This document shows, piece after piece, positions 34,206-39,200 of a stretch of DNA of 39,200 bases (position 1 is the first letter of the stretch; each line of letters begins with the position of its first letter). Below the pieces are notes generated by a model. The model had not been told where the DNA came from. It saw only the letters and a list, made by a program, of their open reading frames with translations, and did not search any database. The translations under genes and the position numbers were made by a program. This DNA comes from an uncultured Burkholderiales bacterium (GTDB taxonomy: Bacteria; Pseudomonadota; Gammaproteobacteria; Burkholderiales; Burkholderiaceae_E). Location: assembly GCA_903903975.1 (NCBI GenBank), contig CAIVAS010000017.1, positions 1 through 39,200 of the forward strand, in the 5' to 3' direction.

Positions 34206-34898
34206 CTACTTGGCCGCATCGGCGACCGCGGCCTGCAGCGACGTCGAATCGGGGCTGGACACCGCCCGCTTGACCAGAATATCGAGCGGGGTCACAGGCT
34301 GACCGTAATAGCCGCTGTTGAGCCCCTGGCGAACGTCGAGCACCGACCCGTCGACCGAGACGCCGGCAAACGCACCCTTGACCTTCGAGTAAACGATGAA
34401 ATCAGCGGTGATGTTTGCGCCGCGCCCGGCGCCCTTGGACGCAAGCGCGACCGACGCGTCGCCACCCAGATTCACCTTGTTGGTATAAAGCGAATCGAGC
34501 GCTTTTTGCGAGGTTACGACCATCACCATCTCGGCCGCCTGAGCCCCCGCCTGAAAGCCGATGCTGGCCGATCCCATCGTGTAGAAGGCAGGCCCTGTCC
34601 AGGCGCCGGTCGCGGCATCGCGGGTCAGGAGCACGCCGCTGCCACCCGAGCCACCGAGCACGAAGCCGGCCTTGAGCACCTGCGGAAAGATCAGAACGCC
34701 TTTGGCGTTGGCAAGCGCGGGGCGCAGACTCGCGAAGTCGGCGTCGGTCGAGACTGCCTGAATCGTGGTCTTTGCCTTGGCTACCAGCATCTCGGCGTCA
34801 GACTTGTCCGATGCATGGGCTGCGAGGCTCACGCCAGACAGGGTCATGGCCATCGCCGTCGCACAGGCGACACCGATCCGTGAGATCGTCAAAGTCAT
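34206..34898 (-). CDS. SYLF (YSC84-type) lipid-binding domain protein
   Basis: A 230-residue exported protein. The Sec signal (GVACATAMAMTLSGVSLAAHA) is cleaved near residue 25, and the mature part contains the SYLF pattern: ANAKGVLIFPQVLKAGFVLG, GGSGVLLTRDAATGAWTGPA, FYTMGSASIGFQAGAQAAEM and the GRGANITADFIVYSKVKG strand. The domain binds phosphoinositides in eukaryotes; in bacteria the role is unknown and envelope-linked. ATG 34898 has AAGGA seven bases upstream, so a longer frame from 34946 is rejected. A 6-bp stem (34190-34195 with 34202-34207) overlaps the stop but lacks a T-run. Confidence 0.9.
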   Translation of the reverse strand: MTLTISRIGVACATAMAMTLSGVSLAAHASDKSDAEMLVAKAKTTIQAVSTDADFASLRPALANAKGVLIFPQVLKAGFVLGGSGGSGVLLTRDAATGAWTGPAFYTMGSASIGFQAGAQAAEMVMVVTSQKALDSLYTNKVNLGGDASVALASKGAGRGANITADFIVYSKVKGAFAGVSVDGSVLDVRQGLNSGYYGQPVTPLDILVKRAVSSPDSTSLQAAVADAAK

Positions 34899-34917
34899 GG
34901 TTGCGTCCTTTTTCGTT

Positions 34918-34929
34918 TGAAAATTTTCA
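34918..34929. promoter_or_regulatory. 12-bp AT-rich palindrome upstream of the SYLF gene
   Basis: TGAAAATTTTCA at 34918-34929 is a perfect palindrome lying 20 bases before the SYLF start codon. Such an AT-rich symmetric site stands out in this GC-rich DNA and could be a regulator-binding site. Confidence 0.3.
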
Positions 34930-34995
34930 TGAAGACTTCCGCCCATCGAATGGCTTGATGAGGGACCAACTCAGACCCTACGCGCTGATCCGCAC

Positions 34996-35019
34996 GGGAC
35001 ATTGCGCGTACGCAATCCC
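34996..35019 (+). other. Inverted repeat in the divergent region, possible 5' leader hairpin
   Basis: ATTGCG at 35001-35006 pairs with CGCAAT at 35011-35016 around loop CGTA. GGG at 34996-34998 can pair with CCC at 35017-35019 if two bases bulge. It lies 30 bases before ATG 35050 in the SYLF/acidic-protein divergent region and may act as an mRNA hairpin or operator. Confidence 0.35.
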
Positions 35020-35049
35020 GGTGCCGCGTTGGCCGGACAAGACCTGCCG

Positions 35050-35451
35050 ATGATCAAACTCATGTACTGGCAAGACGGTGCACATGACACTGACCGCATG
35101 AAGCACGCTCCCCGCCCGCCGAGGTCGACCCCGCCTCCCGTCGATCCGCTGGAAACGCCGACCGAAGGAGCCAACGCGCCTGATGCGCCGGATGAGCCTG
35201 ACGAAGAGGGCCGCATCATCGAGCACCCCGATGGCTGGTACTGGATGGCTCCCGACGGCAGGCAGGAATTCGGGCCCTTCAATTCGTATTCAAGCGCCCG
35301 CGCCGATCGGGACCGAAACAAGCTCGAGGGTCTTGGGGAGGACGAGAGCTTGCGTGACCTCGAAATCGAGGCAGGTATCACCGATCGCGTCGATATCGAG
35401 TCAGGCAAGCCCGCCGACGACGATATTCATCAGGATGATGACGCGCACTGA
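35050..35451 (+). CDS. Acidic hypothetical protein with WYWxxPDGxxxFGPF motif
   Basis: A 133-residue protein without a signal peptide. After a proline-rich, disordered N-terminal half (RPPRSTPPPVDPLETPTEG), a compact segment IIEHPDGWYWMAPDGRQEFG resembles conserved short proteins of Burkholderiales with an aromatic 'DG-Y-W ... GPF' core. The last 50 residues are strongly acidic (GKPADDDIHQDDDAH). Start is uncertain: ATG 35050, 35062 or 35098 are all in frame, and none has a clear ribosome site. Function unknown. Confidence 0.65.
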   Translation: MIKLMYWQDGAHDTDRMKHAPRPPRSTPPPVDPLETPTEGANAPDAPDEPDEEGRIIEHPDGWYWMAPDGRQEFGPFNSYSSARADRDRNKLEGLGEDESLRDLEIEAGITDRVDIESGKPADDDIHQDDDAH

Positions 35452-35668
35452 TTGCCTTGCATGACCCCGTCGATGGCGTATCGATTCAGACCGGCTGCAA
35501 CGCGGCTGCGAGCAATGCCGCCTTTCGCCTCTTTCTGCCCCCTTCAGGACAACCACCGGTCTGCTATCAACGTCCTCAGATCCATCAATGGAATGGCGAA
35601 CCGCAGTTGAACGGTAGGGTCAAGGGATCGACAAAGCTGCCCGCCCTCTGCCCCGAAGGATTCCCCCC

Positions 35669-37180
35669 ATGCATACACCCGCCATCCTGATCCGCAACGC
35701 ACTGGCATTGTCCGTGGCTGCCTGCCTTGCTGCCTGCGGCGGCTCGACCAGTTCGGACTCCACAACCTCGACTTCCTCCGCAGCTTCGACGGCCTCAGGC
35801 ACGAGCGCACAGACTCCCGCAACGACTGCCAGTTTGAGCACGGTCGTCGGATCAGTGACCGGATTCGGATCCATCGTGGTCGACAGCGTGCATTACGACG
35901 ACTCGAGCGCCTCGGTGATCCGGGCCAAATCGAGCGGCGTTCTCGCCAATTCGGACGCGCGGCTTGGCCAGCGGGTGATTCTGACGCTCGACAGTCGCGG
36001 TGCCGCGACGAAGGTTGAAGTGTTACCCGAGCTCGAAGGCGCGGTGGCTTCCATCAACGCCACATTGTCGAGGTTTGTCGTGAACGGCTTGAATGTCGCG
36101 GTCAACACCGACGCAGCCGCCGGCCCTCTGACGGTATTTGGCGGCGGCTATACCAGTTTTGCCGACATCAAGACAGCGGACCAGGTCGAGATCCACGGCC
36201 TGGCGAAAGCAGATACCGCACCGGGCGCGGCCGCCAATACTTACGTCGTGCAGGCAACCCGCATCGAGAAGCAGAGCGATCCACTGATCGAAATGCGTGC
36301 TGGCGGCTATGTGCAGAATCTCGCGATCTCATCCGGCAAGACCACGTTCACGCTTGGCTCACTGACCGTCGACGCGACGGCCAGCGACATCAAGCCCGCG
36401 GGCAGCACGCTGGTGAATGGACAATACGTCTCGGTTCAGACGACGCAGGCCATCACCGCCAACCTCCTTAGCGCATCGACGATCCGAATCATCGATCGCA
36501 AGAAAGACAGCACGCCCAATCAGATTGTCCGAATCGCCAGCGAGATCAGCGCGGTCGACACCGCTGCCGCCACCTTCGTGCTCGATGGCGTGACCGTCAG
36601 CAGCAAATCGGCTGCCCTGTCGCCCACTGGCGCGAAAGTGGCGGTCGGCGTTTACGCACGCGCCACCGGTCTGTTCGATGCCAACGGCGTTCTACAGGCC
36701 ACCGAAATCAAGCTGCGCGACGAATCGGCACCGCAGGTCGAGATCAGGGGCACGGTTGCCAAGTTCACAAGCCTTGCCGATTTCACGGTCAGAGGCGTGC
36801 CAGTCGATGGCAGCGCAGCAAAACTGTCCGACTGCCCGGCGGCGGGCATTGCCGAGGGGCAACTGCTGCAGGTGCACGGCAGCATTACGCTCACCAGCCC
36901 CAAAGTGAATGCGAGTGCAATCGAATGTATCGGCGCGCAGGCAAGCGTGGCCGGAGAGACCCTTGATCGCAAAGGGCTCGCGTCCTCGATCAATACGGTG
37001 ACAAAGACCTTCGTCCTCACACCCCGCCAGGGCAGCGCAGTCACTGTCACCTGGACCGACAAGACCTTCTTCGACAAGAAACTCAGCGCATCTGCGCTGG
37101 CAGGAATTCGCCTTGAGGTCGAAGGCGCGTTCGCTGCCGACGGATCGCTGCTTGCAAGAAAGATCAGCCTCGACGACTGA
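35669..37180 (+). CDS. DUF5666 repeat lipoprotein
   Basis: A 503-residue predicted lipoprotein. The N-terminus ALSVAACLAACGGS carries a lipobox (LAAC, with Cys23 as the lipid-modified residue), followed by a Ser/Thr-rich tether (SSDSTTSTSSAASTASGTS). The rest consists of repeated beta-rich DUF5666-like modules with motifs such as VVGSVTGFGSIVVDSVHYD and later repeats of the FVVNGLNVAVNT and FVLDGVTVSSKS type, about 60-80 residues each; I count roughly five. Likely outer-membrane or periplasmic, anchored by lipid. AAGGA lies upstream of ATG 35669. The 217-base gap before it (35452-35668) shows no other clear element. Function unknown. Confidence 0.85.
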   Translation: MHTPAILIRNALALSVAACLAACGGSTSSDSTTSTSSAASTASGTSAQTPATTASLSTVVGSVTGFGSIVVDSVHYDDSSASVIRAKSSGVLANSDARLGQRVILTLDSRGAATKVEVLPELEGAVASINATLSRFVVNGLNVAVNTDAAAGPLTVFGGGYTSFADIKTADQVEIHGLAKADTAPGAAANTYVVQATRIEKQSDPLIEMRAGGYVQNLAISSGKTTFTLGSLTVDATASDIKPAGSTLVNGQYVSVQTTQAITANLLSASTIRIIDRKKDSTPNQIVRIASEISAVDTAAATFVLDGVTVSSKSAALSPTGAKVAVGVYARATGLFDANGVLQATEIKLRDESAPQVEIRGTVAKFTSLADFTVRGVPVDGSAAKLSDCPAAGIAEGQLLQVHGSITLTSPKVNASAIECIGAQASVAGETLDRKGLASSINTVTKTFVLTPRQGSAVTVTWTDKTFFDKKLSASALAGIRLEVEGAFAADGSLLARKISLDD

Positions 37181-37199
37181 AGGGCTCTGGGTGAACGTC

Positions 37200-37219
37200 C
37201 GCATCAGTAAACTGAGGCG
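37200..37219. promoter_or_regulatory. 20-bp imperfect palindrome upstream of the YcgJ gene
   Basis: CGC-A-TCAGT-AA-ACTGA-G-GCG at 37200-37219 is symmetric at 16 of 18 arm bases (eight of nine pairs) around a central AA. It ends 20 bases before ATG 37240. A two-base centre suits an operator for a dimeric regulator better than an RNA hairpin. Confidence 0.35.
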
Positions 37220-37239
37220 TTTATCCAACGAGGCTCAAC

Positions 37240-37578
37240 ATGAAAAAACTCATCCTGATATCGATGCTGACAATGGCCTTCGGCGCACAAGCCGCCGGTC
37301 TCGACTATTACAAGGAAGGTGCGATCTGCGACCGAAAGTCCGGCTTTTGTGCCGACTTCATGGGTGTCTCGGTCGCGCTGACCAAAATGTATCTCGGTGA
37401 CAAAGCCGAACAGAAATTGATGGCCGAGATCAACAAAGTCGGCATCAATGATTTCGATGCGAGCACTTTCACGATGCGCGGTGGCCTGACTTGCGACACC
37501 AAGGTCAAAACCTGCTGGACGAATCGCTATGACAAGAAGGTGGATGTCAAAGCCACCAAGACGCTGTTCGGGACGTAA
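37240..37578 (+). CDS. YcgJ family (Fels-1 prophage-like) exported protein
   Basis: A 112-residue exported protein. The signal peptide KKLILISMLTMAFGAQA is cleaved near residue 19. The mature protein matches, as I recall it, the YcgJ/Fels-1 prophage protein-like family: EGAICDRKSGFCADFMGVSV, LTKMYLGDKAEQKL, FTMRGGLTCDTKVKTC and a C-terminal KATKTLFGT. Four cysteines (ICD, FCA, TCD, TCW) are placed to form two disulfides in the periplasm. Function unknown. GAGG precedes the start, and a palindrome lies just upstream. Despite the family name, no phage genes are near. Confidence 0.8.
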   Translation: MKKLILISMLTMAFGAQAAGLDYYKEGAICDRKSGFCADFMGVSVALTKMYLGDKAEQKLMAEINKVGINDFDASTFTMRGGLTCDTKVKTCWTNRYDKKVDVKATKTLFGT

Positions 37579-37735
37579 ACCTTGTACGGCTTGTCGGCTT
37601 GACGCACCCATGGCACCGAGTTTGGCGGCGGTGGCGAGACTCGATGGGAGCTTTGATTTAAGCTGACCAGGGTCGGCCCTCCCTGCGAGTCCTCGCAAAC
37701 CAGTTGGGGGGGCTTGAACCGCTATCAGCATTCGA

Positions 37736-38626
37736 TTGGACAAGTCTCCCTTGACTGCAAACACCGGCGAGCTTGAATTCGGGCGCCCCCTTTCCGGTTG
37801 GCGCCTTCGTCTGTACACCATCATCTTCGAGGCCGATACCCGCGCCGGGCGCTGGTTCGATCTGGTGCTGCTGGGCGCGATCGTGTGCAGCGTCGCGGTG
37901 ATCGTCCTGGAAAGCATGGCCGACATGCGCGCGCGCCACGGCGCAGTGCTACAGACATTGGGATGGTCGTTCACGCTGATCTTCACGGTCGAATACCTGG
38001 CGCGCCTGGTCTGCGTTCGCCAGCCGCTGCGTTATGCCCGCAGCACATTGGGCATCATCGATCTTCTGTCGATTCTGCCAACCTATCTCGCGATTCTGGT
38101 CCCAGGGCTGAACGCGATGATGGACGTGCGGGTGCTTCGACTGCTGCGCATCTTTCGCATCTTCAAGCTCACCCGATATCTGGCCGAATTCGGTGTGCTG
38201 GCACAGGCGCTCTCGGCGTCGCGGCACAAGATCATGGTGTTTCTGACTTTTGTGATGATGGTCGTGCTGGTGATGGGAACCCTGATGTTTGTGGTCGAAG
38301 GGCCAGACAACGGCTACACCAGCATTCCGGTCAGCGTTTATTGGGCAATCACCACCATGACCACCGTGGGCTTCGGCGACATCACGCCCAAGACCGACCT
38401 GGGTCGGATGATCGCGTCGGTCATGATGCTGATCGGATGGGGAACCTTGGCCGTGCCGACCGGCATCGTCACCGCCGAATTCACGGTCAAGCGCAGACCG
38501 CAGGAAATCACGACGCGCACCTGTCACGAATGCCTGTCGGAGGGGCACTTGCCGAGCGCTGGTTTTTGCCGGGACTGCGGCGCGAAGTTGCCCGCCTGGC
38601 AGCAAGATCCTTCAAACAGTTCCTGA
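37736..38626 (+). CDS. Voltage-gated-type potassium channel with C-terminal zinc ribbon
   Basis: A 296-residue inner-membrane channel with six membrane segments. S1-S3 lie in about 41-125. S4 (131-149) carries Arg132, Arg135, Arg138, Arg141, Lys144 and Arg147 at every third position. The pore has the selectivity filter TVGFGD at 210-215 (TTMTTVGFGDITP). The C-terminal tail (262-283) has two CxxC pairs, Cys263/Cys266 and Cys278/Cys281, a zinc-ribbon-like knuckle. TTG 37736 is the only sensible start: an in-frame stop lies at 37715, no ATG or GTG occurs between, and the next Met (61) is inside S1. No strong ribosome site is visible. Selective for potassium by family. Confidence 0.9.
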   Translation: MDKSPLTANTGELEFGRPLSGWRLRLYTIIFEADTRAGRWFDLVLLGAIVCSVAVIVLESMADMRARHGAVLQTLGWSFTLIFTVEYLARLVCVRQPLRYARSTLGIIDLLSILPTYLAILVPGLNAMMDVRVLRLLRIFRIFKLTRYLAEFGVLAQALSASRHKIMVFLTFVMMVVLVMGTLMFVVEGPDNGYTSIPVSVYWAITTMTTVGFGDITPKTDLGRMIASVMMLIGWGTLAVPTGIVTAEFTVKRRPQEITTRTCHECLSEGHLPSAGFCRDCGAKLPAWQQDPSNSS

Positions 38627-38632
38627 GGCTGC

Positions 38633-39200
38633 CTAACGGATGCGGCTATAAGGCATCGGCCGCAGCAACTGGCTTTCGACCCGATCAACCACCGGCGCCC
38701 ATCGCTCACGCAGCAGCGTGCGCAACGACGCGTCGTTATCCTGAGCCTCGCGCCATCGCTGCCAGGCAGACAGGTCGGGGAAACGGCGCAATTCGATGCT
38801 GCGATGCGAACCGGCATTCATCGAACCCGGACCGATCACGGTGTCGAAAAAACCCGCAAGCGTGGCACCTTCGCACTCGAGCGCTGGCGCGACTTCGGCG
38901 AAGTAGAGGGCATGGTGCTCGCCGACGGTATCCGGGCGAAAGTGCAGCACGCGTTGCTCGAAGATGCCGCGCGGCATCGCTTGCAGGCTGTCTGCGCCAG
39001 GCCATTGCCCGGGCAGGGGCGTCGCCCTCTCGGCGCTTCGCACGATGGCGGTGTCAACCGCATCGAGCGAGGGATAGAGTTTTCCCTGGCGTCCACTGGT
39101 CTGCCGATCGCGTCGCACATTCTCCTGATGTCGCTCCCAGGCAGACAGGCTTTCAAACTGTCGCAACTGATAAACACCCGATCCGGTTTCGGGGCCAACC
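38633..39200 (-). CDS. NIPSNAP family protein (partial, lacks N-terminus)
   Basis: The minus-strand frame runs from the stop at 38633 through the right edge (39200); the preceding residues VGPETGSGVYQLRQ continue in frame, so the start lies outside the window. The readable part, about 189 residues, holds two ferredoxin-like NIPSNAP modules: an N-terminal FESLSAWERHQENVRRDR and a C-terminal HRSIELRRFPDLSAWQRWRE with the family's aromatic and arginine pattern. NIPSNAP proteins are small and of mostly unknown bacterial function. Convergent with the channel gene, six bases apart. Confidence 0.75.
   Translation of the reverse strand, partial: VGPETGSGVYQLRQFESLSAWERHQENVRRDRQTSGRQGKLYPSLDAVDTAIVRSAERATPLPGQWPGADSLQAMPRGIFEQRVLHFRPDTVGEHHALYFAEVAPALECEGATLAGFFDTVIGPGSMNAGSHRSIELRRFPDLSAWQRWREAQDNDASLRTLLRERWAPVVDRVESQLLRPMPYSRIR

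Noticed and set aside
34190-34207. 6-bp stem at the SYLF stop codon as a terminator
   Set aside because: No T-run follows on the minus strand, and the stem includes part of the stop codon.
1-39200. CRISPR arrays, tRNA/rRNA genes, insertion sequences, prophage or defence genes
   Set aside because: No repeated spacer pattern, no tRNA cloverleaf or rRNA-like stretch, and no transposase, integrase or known defence domain was found. The YcgJ family name refers to a phage, but no phage genes accompany it.

Overview
The window reads as chromosomal DNA of a GC-rich betaproteobacterium, most likely of the order Burkholderiales. The indications are a Bug-type (tripartite tricarboxylate) solute-binding protein, a DUF1631 protein, RlmJ, a DUF5666 lipoprotein, and many short catabolic operons with LivK-type and peptide-type ABC components. 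I find no rRNA, tRNA, CRISPR array, insertion sequence or phage gene. With the starts chosen here no gene-free stretch exceeds 300 bases; the longest gaps (about 190-220 bases) are 15107-15323, 35452-35668, 33996-34205, 7301-7498 and 7724-7911.

Layout. (1) 1-1722: divergent iron(III) ABC transporter genes, permease fbpB (cut by the left edge) and ATPase fbpC, with a good Fur-box match between them. (2) 1725-4220: a DUF1631 protein on the minus strand. (3) 4297-7300: a CaiB/BaiF CoA-transferase that reads as 2-methylfumaryl-CoA isomerase (Mct), followed by an acyl-CoA dehydrogenase with the long N-terminal extension of methylsuccinyl-CoA dehydrogenase (Mcd). (4) 7499-10805: a small unknown protein, an SRAP DNA-protein-crosslink repair protein, an MscS channel and a YbjQ protein. 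(5) 10830-15106, minus strand: a catabolic-looking operon of HAD hydrolase, MDR oxidoreductase, amidohydrolase and a LivK-type binding protein. (6) 15324-21972, plus strand: a glutathione-transferase homologue followed by a complete peptide-type ABC importer (two permeases, binding protein, two ATPases). (7) 21981-26562, minus strand: Bug binding protein, aldehyde dehydrogenase, a dienoyl-CoA-isomerase-like crotonase and a desuccinylase/aspartoacylase-family hydrolase. (8) 26737-31683: glyoxalase II plus a VOC protein, an unknown protein, rlmJ, an SDR and an unknown 384-residue protein. (9) 31703-39200: a PNPOx-like flavoprotein, then mainly exported or envelope proteins: a diheme peroxidase with an N-terminal Ig-like domain, a SYLF protein, an acidic protein, a DUF5666 lipoprotein, a YcgJ protein, a voltage-gated potassium channel, and a NIPSNAP protein cut by the right edge.

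The most notable signal is the adjacent mct-mcd pair. Mcd is known from the ethylmalonyl-CoA pathway and Mct from the 3-hydroxypropionate bicycle. Side by side they would convert methylsuccinyl-CoA to mesaconyl-C1-CoA and then to mesaconyl-C4-CoA, pointing to a hybrid C5-CoA route. The remaining genes for such a route are not in this window. The middle of the window (10.8-25.5 kb) looks like uptake and breakdown of organic acids, amides or peptides, with three different binding-protein classes in under 10 kb. The substrates cannot be read from the sequence.
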